A stretch of 64,000 nt of DNA from the NCBI RefSeq assembly GCF_029813835.1, contig NZ_JARVKV010000029.1:1-64000 (forward strand). The letters run 5' to 3'. Source of the DNA: Streptomyces sp. DH37 (lineage in GTDB: Bacteria; Actinomycetota; Actinomycetes; Streptomycetales; Streptomycetaceae). The notes beneath the pieces are model-generated. The model did no database searches, was not told where the DNA came from, and saw only the letters and a list, made by a program, of their open reading frames with translations. The position numbers and the translations under genes were made by a program. Each line of letters starts with the position of its first letter. Position 1 is the stretch's first letter. Shown piece by piece: positions 1-8,635 of the stretch.

Positions 1-64
1 TGCTTCAAGTCCAAGCCAGCACCTACACTCTCGGGAACGTCACCCGCATGAGAGGGCTATGGAT

Positions 65-490
65 ATGAGCGAGCAGGACAAGCCCACCGAGGCTACCTAC
101 GTCCGCCGGCCGCAGGACTACATGCCGGGCACGGCCGAGGAGCAGGGCGCCGTCGCCCGCGCCGAGCTGGCCGCCCGTGGCTGGGACGTTGCCCCGCCGG
201 CCGACGGCTTGTGGGACCGGCTCTTCGAGGAGATGGACCGCTACGACCTCGAGCGGGTCAGGGCGCGGCTGGGGGAGTTCCGGCCCTACCTCGTCGCCGA
301 GGTCGGCGAGCCGATCGTCCGCCAGCTCCTGGAGCACCGGGCCCTGATGGTGTGGCTACAGGAGATGGAGGAGCGCGGCGTGGACGCGGACGAGGCCGCA
401 CGCGAGGCCGCGGTGTACCTGCGCGACCACCCCAGCGAGAGCCCGGCCGACGCCTTCACGGCGGTGCGGGACAAGCACCCGGAGCAGTAG
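65..490 (+). CDS. Hypothetical acidic protein upstream of integrase
   Basis: Acidic, helix-rich 141-residue protein of unknown function. It has no signal peptide, membrane segment or recognised motif. The ATG at 65 is preferred over the ATG at 59 because AGAGGG at 51-56 lies 8 nt before 65 but only 2 nt before 59. The stop is 3 nt before the integrase GTG, so the two genes are probably co-transcribed. By position it could be an integrase accessory or directionality factor, but nothing in the sequence shows this. Confidence 0.7.
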   Translation: MSEQDKPTEATYVRRPQDYMPGTAEEQGAVARAELAARGWDVAPPADGLWDRLFEEMDRYDLERVRARLGEFRPYLVAEVGEPIVRQLLEHRALMVWLQEMEERGVDADEAAREAAVYLRDHPSESPADAFTAVRDKHPEQ

Positions 491-493
491 GCC

Positions 494-2068
494 GTGATGG
501 CACCGCAGGGGGCGCGCCTGCCCAGACGCGCCGGGATCTACTGCCGCCTGTCCTACGCCCCGGACGGCTCACTGGAGAAGGTCGAGCGGCAGGAGGGCGA
601 CTGCCGCGAGCTGGGCGCCCGGCTGCGCTGGCCGATCAGCGAGCGGCACATCTTCGTCGACAACTCCCGCTCCGCATGGCAGCGCAACCGGCGCCGACCG
701 GCCTGGGACGCGATGCTCGCCGCGGTGGAGGCCGGCGAGATCGACGCGCTGCTCATCTACCACGGCGACAGGCTCATCAGGCAGCCATTCGACCTCGAGA
801 AGCTGATCTCGATTGCGGACCAGAAGGGGGTCCGGGTCGCCTCGCCGTCCGGCACCCGCGACCTGGACTCCGCCGACGACCGCTTCATCCTGCGTATCGA
901 GGCCGCCCAGGCGTGCCGGGAGTCGGACAACATCTCTCGGCGGATGAAGCGCGGGCACCTGGCCCGGGCCGTCAAGGGCGGCCGGGGCACCCAGGGCGGC
1001 CGCCGCCCGTTCGGCTGGGGCGCGCCGACCGGCCGGACCAAGGTCAAGGTCGACAAGGAGACCGGCGAGGAGACCGAGGTCGAGGTCCTGGACCACAACA
1101 AGACCAGGCCGGAGGAGATCGACTACCTCGTCCGGGTCGTCGACCGGCTGATGGCCGGTCAGTCCACCGCCGGCGTGCTGCGGTGGCTGAACGTGGAGGA
1201 GAAGGTCTTCACCACCGCGGGCAACCCGTGGACCAGCAAGGTGCTGTGGAAGCTGCTGCTGTCCCCGCGGATGATCGGCATGATCGAGCGGGACGGCGTG
1301 CTCTACAAGGCCGCGTGGGACGAGGTGATCTCTCCGGAGACGCAGGAGCAGCTGCGGGCCCTGCACGCGGTCCGGGTGGCCCAGCGGAACACGATGCTGG
1401 GCGACAACCTCAGCTCCCGGCGCGTCCATGTCCTGTCCTGCCTGACGGAGTGCGGGGTGTGCGGCAGCACCGACACCCCCACCAAGCCGGTCGCCGGCAC
1501 GAAGCGGCGCGGCAAGGCGCCGCACCGGGTGTACTACTGCCGCTCCTGCGGCGGGTTCGCCCGGAAGGTGGAGCTGCTGAACGCCTACGTCGAGGGCCGC
1601 ACGGTGCGGCTGCTGAACGACCGCCGGTTCCTCGCCGAGCTGGAGGCCCGCGCGGGTGCCGAGGCCCCGGCCCTGGGCGCGCAGATCGCCGAGCTGGAGC
1701 GGCGCAAGCGGGCCACGGAGGAGCAGGTACGGAACCTGGCGGATCATCCGGACGTCGACCCGGGCCTGGCGCTGGCGGCCGTCGCCTCCTTCGACGCGAA
1801 GATCGCCGAGCTGCGCGCCCAGATGACCGCGGACGCGAACACGCGGCTGCTGGTGCGCATGGCCGGGGTCACCCGCGAGCGGTGGGAGAAGGAGCCGGTG
1901 GACGACAGGGCCACGGTGATCGCTGCTCTGTGGCGCATCGTCGTCTCCCCCACCGCTCAGCGGGGGCCGGGGTTCGATCCGGCCAGTGTCCAGCTCACGC
2001 GCAAGCGGCTGGCTCCGGCCGGGAAGGACCGCGAGCCGTCAGGGGCAGGCGTATCCAGGGGAGGATAG
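494..2068 (+). CDS. int: Large serine recombinase (phage integrase)
   Basis: Catalyses site-specific integration between attP and attB through a 5'-phosphoserine intermediate. Numbered from GTG 494, the resolvase domain (about 13-160) carries YCRLS with catalytic Ser20 and the DRLIR motif at 92-96. A recombinase domain follows (about 165-300), then a zinc ribbon with C320/C323 and C349/C352, then a charged coiled-coil region (about 375-450). The 524 residues lie within the range of Streptomyces phage integrases such as R4 and TG1. ATG 497 is an equally possible start, with GGAG at 481-484. The last codons overlap the convergent gene at 2039. Family assignment is firm; the attachment specificity cannot be read. 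Confidence 0.96.
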   Translation: MMAPQGARLPRRAGIYCRLSYAPDGSLEKVERQEGDCRELGARLRWPISERHIFVDNSRSAWQRNRRRPAWDAMLAAVEAGEIDALLIYHGDRLIRQPFDLEKLISIADQKGVRVASPSGTRDLDSADDRFILRIEAAQACRESDNISRRMKRGHLARAVKGGRGTQGGRRPFGWGAPTGRTKVKVDKETGEETEVEVLDHNKTRPEEIDYLVRVVDRLMAGQSTAGVLRWLNVEEKVFTTAGNPWTSKVLWKLLLSPRMIGMIERDGVLYKAAWDEVISPETQEQLRALHAVRVAQRNTMLGDNLSSRRVHVLSCLTECGVCGSTDTPTKPVAGTKRRGKAPHRVYYCRSCGGFARKVELLNAYVEGRTVRLLNDRRFLAELEARAGAEAPALGAQIAELERRKRATEEQVRNLADHPDVDPGLALAAVASFDAKIAELRAQMTADANTRLLVRMAGVTRERWEKEPVDDRATVIAALWRIVVSPTAQRGPGFDPASVQLTRKRLAPAGKDREPSGAGVSRGG

Positions 2069-2887
2069 GGCGGCTCTGGAGCAGGCCGGCGGCGTGGGAC
2101 GCTGAGTCGGCTGGCCGGGGCCGTCCTCGCTCTCGCTGTTCTCCTCCTCGGCCTCTCCGTCCTTGGCTTCGCCGTGCTCGCTGGTCGCGGGCGTGGTCGG
2201 CTGAGCGGCGGAGGGCGACGTGGTGGGCCTGTAGGCGTCCGCAGGCGTCCTTGGGGCGAGTGGGGCGCTGCCGCTGGCCGATGGGCTGGCGGGGCCGGTT
2301 GGGGACGCGGTGGGACGTGATGGCGCCCCCGTGACGCCATCATGTCCCACCGTTTCCTGCGCGCTCGGCAGGGCGCTGCTGTGCGCGGCGGGCCGGGTGT
2401 TCGTGATCGGGTGCCCGGGCAGGGACGTGGGGTTCGGTTCGGGCACCGATTCGCCGGTCGGTGCGGGGACTCTCACGCGCGGCGAGTCGTCCAGCGGGCT
2501 CTCGACCGGGCCGAGGTAGACGACGGTCGCCGCGGCGGCCGCGGAGAAGGACACGCCGGCAGTCGCCAGGCGGGACTGGCCCACGATCGACCGCAGCCAG
2601 GACGCGGCGGCCAGGACTCCGGTGGCTACTGCTCCGCCGGAGATGAGTCTCAGGTGCCGGCGGCGCCGGCGGCGGCAGGCGGTCTGGTTGGCCAGGGCGG
2701 CGAGCGCCGGCGACCGGGCGCCCTCACCGCCTGTCCCGTAGTGCTCCTCGATGAGGCACATGATGCGCTCGGTGGCGAGCTCGACCTCGGTCTCCTGGAG
2801 CCGCCTGCGGAGCCTGACGAGGCGGACGGTCTGGACGGCGAGGGCTACGCAGAGGCCCGCGCAGAGGCACGCGGAAAGCAAGAGCAT
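2039..2887 (-). CDS. Membrane protein with Pro/Ser/Thr-rich tail
   Basis: Unknown function. From ATG 2887 there is a membrane segment at about 2-20, a charged helical stretch, two more hydrophobic segments at about 82-98 and 107-126, then about 150 residues rich in Pro, Ser, Thr and Ala, probably extracytoplasmic. An in-frame ATG at 2920 lacks a ribosome site, whereas ATG 2887 has GGAGGAAG 5 nt upstream, so the shorter 282-residue form is chosen. It is transcribed alone, towards int, next to the immunity genes. That position suits a lysogenically expressed superinfection-exclusion or surface protein, but this is inference. Confidence 0.75.
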   Translation of the reverse strand: MLLLSACLCAGLCVALAVQTVRLVRLRRRLQETEVELATERIMCLIEEHYGTGGEGARSPALAALANQTACRRRRRRHLRLISGGAVATGVLAAASWLRSIVGQSRLATAGVSFSAAAAATVVYLGPVESPLDDSPRVRVPAPTGESVPEPNPTSLPGHPITNTRPAAHSSALPSAQETVGHDGVTGAPSRPTASPTGPASPSASGSAPLAPRTPADAYRPTTSPSAAQPTTPATSEHGEAKDGEAEEENSESEDGPGQPTQRPTPPACSRAALSSPGYACP

Positions 2888-3002
2888 CCCAACTTCCTCC
2901 CGTGTAGGCGATGTTGCCATGAGCTGGGGAGAACAACAGTTCCTTTAAGGTTGGAATACTCTACGGTTACTCAGGAGTTGTGACCAGGACGTTACTTACA
3001 TG

Positions 3003-3428
3003 TCACGCAGAGTGACGACCTTCGTCCGGTTCCTCCGCTTCCCCGAGGCGGCCCCGCACGTTGCGTAGCACCTTCCGTCTCTGGCTGGTGGTCAGCGGCG
3101 CCAGGAGGGCGGCGATAGCGGACTCCAGGGAGTCATCCGGGTAGGCGCCCCGCGAGGTCTCCTGCGCCGCCTCCGCAACCGCCGCAACCGGCTGGGGGTC
3201 TCTGCCGGCCAGGATCTCGGCGCGGCTCCCCGGCTCCCACCCCAGCGCCAGCGAGACCACACGGTCGATGCGCCCGGACACCCGTCGCTCGCCCTTGCGC
3301 CACTGGTACACGGTCTGAGACGAGACACCCGCGTCGGCGGCCACGTCCTGGAGGGTCTTGCCCAGCTCCTCTGCGCGTGCCTGAGACAGCTCCCAGAGCC
3401 GTTGCGCATGGGCAGCCTTGCTCGTCAT
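3003..3428 (-). CDS. XRE-family transcriptional regulator (candidate phage repressor)
   Basis: DNA-binding protein of 141 residues. An N-terminal helix-turn-helix reads LQDVAADAGVSSQTVYQWRKG, followed by a C-terminal alpha-helical region and an acidic end. ATG 3428 is chosen (GAGG 9 nt upstream); ATG 3437 is possible, but the reading frame back to 3593 runs through the operator region. It is divergent to the XRE gene at 3618 across repeated GCATGC-type sites, the usual repressor/Cro layout, so it is the best candidate for the immunity repressor. There is no peptidase (LexA-like) domain, so induction would not be by RecA-stimulated self-cleavage. Confidence 0.85.
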   Translation of the reverse strand: MTSKAAHAQRLWELSQARAEELGKTLQDVAADAGVSSQTVYQWRKGERRVSGRIDRVVSLALGWEPGSRAEILAGRDPQPVAAVAEAAQETSRGAYPDDSLESAIAALLAPLTTSQRRKVLRNVRGRLGEAEEPDEGRHSA

Positions 3429-3617
3429 GGGCTCCATCCTCAGCACGTGGGGGGCATGCATCTTCATGATTTTGCATGAGAGTAGCGCAGGGTTAGGCAA
3501 CCCTGACCAGCCCCCTACTGCATATGCGCCATGCCGCATATGCGCTGTCGCATGCATTCTTATAAACCTGCATGCGAAGTGTTGATACTTCATGCAGATG
3601 CATGCAGACTCGGAGGC
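3429..3617. promoter_or_regulatory. Immunity operator/promoter region
   Basis: Intergenic region of 189 bp between divergent XRE genes, clearly lower in GC than its surroundings. GCATGC or GCATATGC elements occur at 3454-3459, 3519-3528, 3535-3544 (perfect CGCATATGCG), 3550-3555, 3570-3575 and 3600-3605, with related half-sites at 3474 and 3591. TATAAA at 3561-3566 lies between two of them and could be a -10 element. The array looks like a multi-site repressor operator; which regulator binds is not known. Confidence 0.7.
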
Positions 3618-3884
3618 ATGAGGTCGTTCATCTTCAAGGGAGCAGCGGCGCGTGAGCGACGCGAAGAGCTTGGGCTACGTGCGGAGGAGGTGGCGGAGGC
3701 CGCCGGGATATCCCGCGGCCACCTGCTCGCCCTCGAAAGAGGCCAGTACGAGCCCTCCGCGCCCACCTACATGCGGATCTGCGAGGCCCTGAAGGCCCAG
3801 CCCGAGGACCTGCGCGAGCGGCGCGCCACATCGGCCGAGACACCCGCCGCCGACGCCCGCTCCGGGACGGACGAGGCGGCATGA
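3618..3884 (+). CDS. XRE-family regulator (Cro-like), first early gene
   Basis: Small DNA-binding protein of 88 residues with a classic XRE helix-turn-helix in residues 8-62 (RREELGLRAEEVAEAAGIS, then LLALERGQYEPSAPT). It opens the rightward early operon, faces the candidate repressor at 3003, and its start lies inside the repeated GCATGC field. The only Shine-Dalgarno match, GGAGG, is 1 nt from the ATG, so initiation may be weak or leaderless. Its stop overlaps the next start (ATGA). A Cro-like or activator role is inferred from position. Confidence 0.85.
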   Translation: MRSFIFKGAAARERREELGLRAEEVAEAAGISRGHLLALERGQYEPSAPTYMRICEALKAQPEDLRERRATSAETPAADARSGTDEAA

Positions 3885-4087
3885 GCACCAGGGATGAGCG
3901 GGCGGTGTGCCGGACCGCCGACGAGGCGTGGGAGGCGGGCTACACCGCGCCCTGCGAGCACGGCGTCCCCGACCCGACCGCCTGCGCCGACTGCCGCCTG
4001 ACTCCCGAGGAGATCGGCCACTTCGCGGTCCTGCTGTCCGGCCTCTACTCCGACGCCCCCGGCATCGACCGCTCCCAGGCCGCCTGA
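3881..4087 (+). CDS. Small Cys-containing protein
   Basis: Unknown 68-residue acidic protein. PCEHG and CADCR place three cysteines and a histidine as for a small metal site. It is translationally coupled to the upstream XRE gene by an ATGA overlap. Confidence 0.7.
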   Translation: MSTRDERAVCRTADEAWEAGYTAPCEHGVPDPTACADCRLTPEEIGHFAVLLSGLYSDAPGIDRSQAA

Positions 4088-4162
4088 CCCCCGGGACCAC
4101 GCACACCGCAGACCCCTGCCTCAGACCTCACACCCCTTCACCACCGAGAGGAGAGCAGGCCC

Positions 4163-4714
4163 ATGGAGGACACCTCTAGCCGCCCGCCAGGCGACAGAGA
4201 CGACTTCTTCACCCCCGGCACCACCTACGAGCTGGCCGAGGCCCGCACCCCGGCCGCCCGCGCCGCGTTCATGTGCGTCGCCACCGCGCCGCACCCCAGC
4301 AAGCCCAGCACCCGGCGCGCCTTCGGCTTCCTGCGGATCAGCCCCACCGCCGCCTGGCAGAGCTACGCCATGGGCCCGGACGTATGGGCGTACGGCTGGA
4401 CGGCCGTGGCGACCGAGCCCGGCCAGCCCGTCACCGTCTACGAAGCGCAGTACGACACCGAGCGCCTGGGCCTCTACACCAACCGCGCCGCCGCCCGGCA
4501 GCACTGCCTGGCCGACGTGCAGCGCGAGGCCGCCCCGCCGGACGGGTTCACTTCCTGGGTCCCCGACCACGGCGACGACGCCCCGGAAGACCTGCTCGTC
4601 TTCTCCCCCGGCGACGAGAGCGGTGTCTGCACCGGCTACAGCGTGATCCCGGTGACCGCCTCCCCCGCCTACACCCCCCAGGACCAGGAGCAGGAGCAGG
4701 GGGCGGCGCGATGA
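4163..4714 (+). CDS. Hypothetical protein, paralogue of the 12014 gene
   Basis: Unknown 183-residue protein with GAGAGGAG upstream. Its C-terminal half (about 93-165) shares a pattern with the whole protein encoded at 12014-12316: TVYxA, an AAR/PAR-xHC helix, WVPD, and TGYxV near the end. The N-terminal 90 residues are extra. The shared module is probably one compact alpha/beta domain. It ends in an ATGA overlap with 4711. Confidence 0.75.
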   Translation: MEDTSSRPPGDRDDFFTPGTTYELAEARTPAARAAFMCVATAPHPSKPSTRRAFGFLRISPTAAWQSYAMGPDVWAYGWTAVATEPGQPVTVYEAQYDTERLGLYTNRAAARQHCLADVQREAAPPDGFTSWVPDHGDDAPEDLLVFSPGDESGVCTGYSVIPVTASPAYTPQDQEQEQGAAR

Positions 4715-4968
4715 CGCTGGAGGAGATCACCGAACAGCGCGCGGAGCGGCACTGCGAGCACATGCCGAGGAAGGACCAACTCGCCTTCCTCCTCGCCTAC
4801 GCCCGCGCCCGCGACGACGTGGCCACCGGCGCGGACGTCGAGGGCCGCTGGGCGCGGATGACCAACCGCTTCACCGCCGCGTCCACCCCCGTCCTGGCGG
4901 GCTACCTCGAGGGCCTGGCCTCCACCCGCGTCCGTGAGCGCGTGCCGATCCCGGACGGTGCCTGGTGA
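4711..4968 (+). CDS. Small helical protein before the recombination genes
   Basis: Unknown 85-residue protein, mostly helical (RKDQLAFLLAYARARDDVA). ATG 4711 overlaps the preceding stop, and its own stop overlaps the GTG of the exonuclease gene, so it is part of the recombination operon. Confidence 0.75.
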   Translation: MTLEEITEQRAERHCEHMPRKDQLAFLLAYARARDDVATGADVEGRWARMTNRFTAASTPVLAGYLEGLASTRVRERVPIPDGAW

Positions 4969-6017
4969 CCGCCTCGGCCCTGGACACCCTTCAGGCCCCC
5001 ACCGCGCGCCTGATCCTGCCGCCCCGCCCCACAGACGACCTGTGGCACACCGTCCGGGCGGGCGGGCTCGGCGGCTCGGACGTGGCCGCGGTGCTGGGCA
5101 TGGACCGCTGGAAGAGCCCGCTGCGGGTATGGCGCGAGAAGCTGGGCCTGCACTCCGACGTCGACAGCGAGGCCGCCGAGTGCGGCCGCGAACTCGAGGA
5201 CGACATCGCCCGCCTGTTCGCGCGGCGTACCGGGTTCGAGATCGCGCCGTCGCCGGGCACTCTCGCGCACGTCGACTACCCGTGGATGCGGGTCAACATC
5301 GACCGGCTCGTCCTCGAACCGGCCGAGGCCGGCGGCACGGTCGTGGTCCCGCTGGAGTGCAAGAACCGCAGCGAGTACATGGCCTCCGAGTGGGATGCCG
5401 GTGTGCCCGACGAGCCCGCTCTCCAAGGGCTGTGGGCGATGGCCGTCGGCGGCTGGCCGCATGCCTGGGTCGCCGCCCTGATCGGCGGGAACCGGCTGCG
5501 CTGGCACCGGCTGGAGCGCGACCAGGAGCTGATCGACCACCTGATCGACTACTGCGGCCGGTGGTGGCAGCGGCACGTCATCGACGGCGAGCCCCCGGTC
5601 CCGGACGGCTCCCGCGCGACCGCCGAGTTCCTGGACCACCTGTGGGAGTCCCAGGAGGGGGCCATAGCCCAGGTCGATCCGGTGCGCGCCGGGCGGCTGA
5701 TCGCCCGCCGAGCCGCGCTGAAGGGCCGCATCGCCGTCCTCGACCGGGAGCTGACCGAGGTCGAGAACGCGATGAAGGCCGACCTCGGCGACGCGGAGAT
5801 CGCCGCCGACCTGAACGGCCGCACCCTCTACACCTGGCGCGCCAACGGCACGTTCCGCGCGGCGGACTTCCGCGAGCAGGAACCCGAGCTGGCCGCCCGC
5901 TACACCCGCCCGGACGGGTCGCTCGACCTCGAGCGCCTGGCCGACGACGCCCCCAACACCTACCGGCGCTACCGGGCGCGCGTGCTGCGCGTGCCCGCGA
6001 AAGGACCCCAGCCGTGA
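4965..6017 (+). CDS. YqaJ/lambda-exonuclease-like recombination nuclease
   Basis: Processive 5'-3' double-strand DNA exonuclease of the YqaJ viral recombinase family (350 residues), expected to make single-stranded tails for the annealase encoded next. Visible motifs are GGSDVAAVLG at 36-45, Glu76 in the conserved helix, Asp113 in NIDR, and the E131-x-K133 pair in LECKN, which together form the PD-(D/E)XK active site. The C-terminal third is helical and charged. The GTG start overlaps the preceding stop, and the stop overlaps recT by 4 nt, so the two-gene single-strand-annealing cassette is translationally coupled. Confidence 0.93.
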   Translation: MTASALDTLQAPTARLILPPRPTDDLWHTVRAGGLGGSDVAAVLGMDRWKSPLRVWREKLGLHSDVDSEAAECGRELEDDIARLFARRTGFEIAPSPGTLAHVDYPWMRVNIDRLVLEPAEAGGTVVVPLECKNRSEYMASEWDAGVPDEPALQGLWAMAVGGWPHAWVAALIGGNRLRWHRLERDQELIDHLIDYCGRWWQRHVIDGEPPVPDGSRATAEFLDHLWESQEGAIAQVDPVRAGRLIARRAALKGRIAVLDRELTEVENAMKADLGDAEIAADLNGRTLYTWRANGTFRAADFREQEPELAARYTRPDGSLDLERLADDAPNTYRRYRARVLRVPAKGPQP

Positions 6018-6853
6018 GCGACCTGAAAGACCGCGTGAAGGCCAAGGCCACCGGCGAGGAGCCCCAGGCTCCGAGCACCGACGTGGACATCGCCGCGCAC
6101 GACAAGACCCTGGCGTGGCTGGAGCGGCGCCGCACCTACATCGCCTCCGCCCTGCCCCGCCACGTGGACGAGGGCCACTTCATCCAGACCGCCCTGACCG
6201 CGATGGACAAGCTGCGGAACTGCTCCGTCGAGAGCATCGAGGTGGCGTTGCTGGAGTGCGCCCGCTTCGGCCTCGCCCCGGACGGCCGCAACGCCGCGAT
6301 CGTCCCCTACAAGGGCAACGCGACGTTCCAGCCCATGTATCAGGGGCTGATCGACGTGATGCACCGCTCCGGGGTCGTCTCCTCGGTGCACTTCGGGTGG
6401 ATCCGGGAGCGGGACCTGTGGGACCACACCCCCACCGCGCCGTCCCCGCACGACTTCGTGCACAAGCCGGACCCGCTGCTGACGTCCGCCCAGCGCGGCC
6501 CGGTGATCCTGGCCTACGCCTTCTGCTGGATGCGAGACGGCCGCCGCTCCCAGGTGATCCTCCTCAACCGGTCCGAGGCCGAGGAGATCCGCGACACCTA
6601 CTCCCAGGCATACCGGTACGCCGAGAGCACCGGGAAGCGGGATTCGCCCTGGCACACCGACTTCGACGCCATGTGGGCCAAGAGCGCGGTGCGGCGGCTG
6701 GGCAAGCGGGTGCCGACCTCCCCGGAGATGGTCGACCTGCTGCGCGCGGACGACGAGGCGGACCAGGAGCTGTCCGTCCCGTCGGTCATCCGGGCCGTCC
6801 CCGTGACCGACGAGGAGACCGGCGGGCAGGACGACGCGGGAGCCGAGCAGTGA
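6014..6853 (+). CDS. recT: RecT-family single-strand annealing protein
   Basis: Annealase of 279 residues that pairs complementary single strands in phage recombination and replication. It shows the RecT signature in NCSVESIEVALLECARFGL, then a VPYKGxAxFQPMYQGLIDVMHRSG core and YSQAYRYAES near the C-terminus. An acidic tail may contact partner proteins. GTG 6014 overlaps the stop of the exonuclease gene; it follows that gene directly as in other exo/RecT cassettes. Confidence 0.95.
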   Translation: MSDLKDRVKAKATGEEPQAPSTDVDIAAHDKTLAWLERRRTYIASALPRHVDEGHFIQTALTAMDKLRNCSVESIEVALLECARFGLAPDGRNAAIVPYKGNATFQPMYQGLIDVMHRSGVVSSVHFGWIRERDLWDHTPTAPSPHDFVHKPDPLLTSAQRGPVILAYAFCWMRDGRRSQVILLNRSEAEEIRDTYSQAYRYAESTGKRDSPWHTDFDAMWAKSAVRRLGKRVPTSPEMVDLLRADDEADQELSVPSVIRAVPVTDEETGGQDDAGAEQ

Positions 6854-7221
6854 GCGAGCGCATCCCGTCGGTGGAGGAGCTGCGGCGGATCGCCGCAGCT
6901 CCCCACCCCTCCATGCACGTGAAGGACTGGACGCTCCAGATCGGTCTGGGCGTGGTCCGGGAGAGCCGCCGACGCCACGCCGCCGACGCCCACGCCGCCG
7001 GCCTGGACGAGTGGTGCGCGCGGCTGGCCGGCGAGATCGTCGAACACACCGGCGTCGACCCCACGACCGCGGCCACCGTGCTGCTCTTCGCGGCCTCCCG
7101 CATCGGCGCCGCCCTGGACGGCCCGAGCCAGTTGCCCGGCGCGATGTTCATGCTGAACGTGCTCGCCTGCACGGCCGACGACATCGCCCGCAAGGCCCCC
7201 GAAGAGGGAGGCGGGTCGTGA
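6850..7221 (+). CDS. Hypothetical early protein
   Basis: Unknown 123-residue, mostly helical protein with a hydrophobic central region (TAATVLLFAASRIGAAL) that is too polar on its flanks to be a clear membrane segment. Joined to recT and to the next gene by GTGA overlaps. Confidence 0.75.
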   Translation: MSERIPSVEELRRIAAAPHPSMHVKDWTLQIGLGVVRESRRRHAADAHAAGLDEWCARLAGEIVEHTGVDPTTAATVLLFAASRIGAALDGPSQLPGAMFMLNVLACTADDIARKAPEEGGGS

Positions 7222-7469
7222 GCCAGGAGCATCCGGCGAAGAACCTCGGCCAGCTCCACGTCCTGGACAGCTGCCCTGACTGCGGAAGGCGCTGCTACAC
7301 CTCCCGCAAGGTCGCCAAGCGGGCGGCCCGGTACCTCTACCCCAACCGGGCTCTGCGGGCCTACCGGTGCGACGGCGGCCGCTGGTGGCACTTCGGTGCC
7401 ACCCCCGACTGGGTGAGGCGCGGCGAGGCCCCCAACCGGCCGCCGACGCGGCAGGAGCAGCAGCGGTGA
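7218..7469 (+). CDS. Small basic zinc-ribbon protein
   Basis: Unknown 83-residue basic protein. CPDCGRRC gives a CxxC knuckle, followed by RKVAKRAARYLYPNRALRAYRCDGGRWWHFG, with one further cysteine. This layout is common in small actinophage proteins that probably bind nucleic acid. GTGA overlaps at both ends. Confidence 0.72.
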   Translation: MSQEHPAKNLGQLHVLDSCPDCGRRCYTSRKVAKRAARYLYPNRALRAYRCDGGRWWHFGATPDWVRRGEAPNRPPTRQEQQR

Positions 7470-7738
7470 GCGCTCTGGAGTGGGCCGTGCTGCCCGAGCA
7501 GGGCAGCCGCACCGGCCCCATCCCGTGCCCGTCCCGGGCCGCCGCCGAGCGCACGGTCATCGCCAGCCGCATGCGGCCCGGCGCCATGACCGTGGCCCTG
7601 GTGTGCCGGGTGCCGCAAGAGGAGTGGCACAGCGCCGCCAACGCCACCGTCGTCGGCCTGCTGGAGCGCATCGCCGCGCTGAAGCACGAACGCGACGTCG
7701 CCTTGGAGCACCTGGCGACCTGGGAGGGCGCGCTGTGA
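7466..7738 (+). CDS. Hypothetical early protein
   Basis: Unknown 90-residue protein with a C-terminal amphipathic helix (LLERIAALKHERDVALEHL), possibly a short coiled coil. GTG 7466 overlaps the preceding stop. Confidence 0.65.
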   Translation: MSALEWAVLPEQGSRTGPIPCPSRAAAERTVIASRMRPGAMTVALVCRVPQEEWHSAANATVVGLLERIAALKHERDVALEHLATWEGAL

Positions 7739-7791
7739 CCTCCCGCCCCGCCGCCCAGATCACCACCTGTCCCACCGTCCCGAAGGACTGA
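7735..7791 (+). CDS. Possible 18-residue ORF
   Basis: A GTGA overlap with the preceding gene opens an 18-codon frame that ends 2 nt before the ATG at 7794. The junction style matches the rest of the operon, but no similarity or motif supports a protein; it may act only in translational coupling. Confidence 0.25.
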   Translation: MTSRPAAQITTCPTVPKD

Positions 7792-7793
7792 CC

Positions 7794-8312
7794 ATGCCCA
7801 GGATCAAGCTCGACAGCCAGGTCGGCACCGCCGCCGCTGAGGCGCTGGAGCCGTACGTGCCCCTGCTGTACGCCCGCCAGGGCATGCGGATCGTGTTCAT
7901 CGCGGAGATGGCGCACCTGGAGCGCACCCAGCCGGCCCCCGACTCGGCCAAGGCCCCGTCGGTGAAGGCCCGCATCACCCACCTCGAGGTCCCCAACGCC
8001 GAGCAGGAGGGCGCGATCCGGGAGGCGATGCGGGCCCTGTACCTCCAGCGCACCGCCGCGGGCACCTTCCAGGAGGACGGGCAGCTCGAGCTGAGCGAGG
8101 AGACACTGCGGCTGACCGGCGGGCTGCTCCACGCGATCGAGGTCGCCCGGCTCCGCGCCGGGCTGGCGCACTGGGCCAGCTACGCCCGCCGTGTCGTCCA
8201 GGGCCCGGACCTCACGGTGTCGGAGATGAAGCACGAGCTGGACACCATCGTCGGCGGGCTGGAGGCGACGCTGAACGCCGCCCGCCGCGACGACGACAGC
8301 GGCGCGGTCTGA
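7794..8312 (+). CDS. Hypothetical early protein
   Basis: Unknown 172-residue protein, soluble and largely helical. The N-terminus (MPRIKLDSQVG) is followed by amphipathic helices. In an operon of recombination and nucleotide genes it probably has a DNA-metabolism role, but no family is recognised. Confidence 0.72.
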   Translation: MPRIKLDSQVGTAAAEALEPYVPLLYARQGMRIVFIAEMAHLERTQPAPDSAKAPSVKARITHLEVPNAEQEGAIREAMRALYLQRTAAGTFQEDGQLELSEETLRLTGGLLHAIEVARLRAGLAHWASYARRVVQGPDLTVSEMKHELDTIVGGLEATLNAARRDDDSGAV

Positions 8313-8329
8313 GGGCGGCGGGATGCGTC

Positions 8330-8635
8330 ATGGACGACCTCCACCCCGATCAGGAGACACGCGACGCGATCCGGGCACTGGCCATGCGGCTGCGCGCCCG
8401 GGACGCGGCCGCCGCCGAAGGCGAAGAGCCGGTCGACGCCGAGGTGTTCGCAGCGGAGTACATCACCGCGCTGCGCACCCGCGGCTGGCGCCCGACTCCC
8501 GCCCGCCCGGCCCCGCCGTGGCAGCGGACGCTGCCGCCAGCCACCCCTGAGACCGCCCAGCAGCGGGCGGCCGAGATCCGCGCCGAGCTTCGTCGGCGCC
8601 GCCCGTGCCCGCCGGACGGAGGTGAGGAGCTGTGA
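8330..8635 (+). CDS. Hypothetical early protein
   Basis: Unknown 101-residue charged protein with an Ala/Arg-rich helix (IRALAMRLRARDAAAAEG) and a proline-rich middle. It overlaps the next gene by 4 nt. Confidence 0.65.
   Translation: MDDLHPDQETRDAIRALAMRLRARDAAAAEGEEPVDAEVFAAEYITALRTRGWRPTPARPAPPWQRTLPPATPETAQQRAAEIRAELRRRRPCPPDGGEEL

Noticed and set aside
1..64. Left attachment site or integrase promoter
   Set aside because: TTCAAG (4-9) and TACACT (24-29) are only 14 bp apart, and no match to the right junction region could be found in the first 64 bases.
211..2334. 707-codon frame overlapping the integrase
   Set aside because: Arg/Gly/Pro/Ala-rich shadow frame; the integrase frame carries the catalytic and zinc motifs.
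3531..3617. N-terminal extension of the Cro-like gene
   Set aside because: The extension translates the repeated GCATGC operator DNA; the XRE fold begins at ATG 3618.
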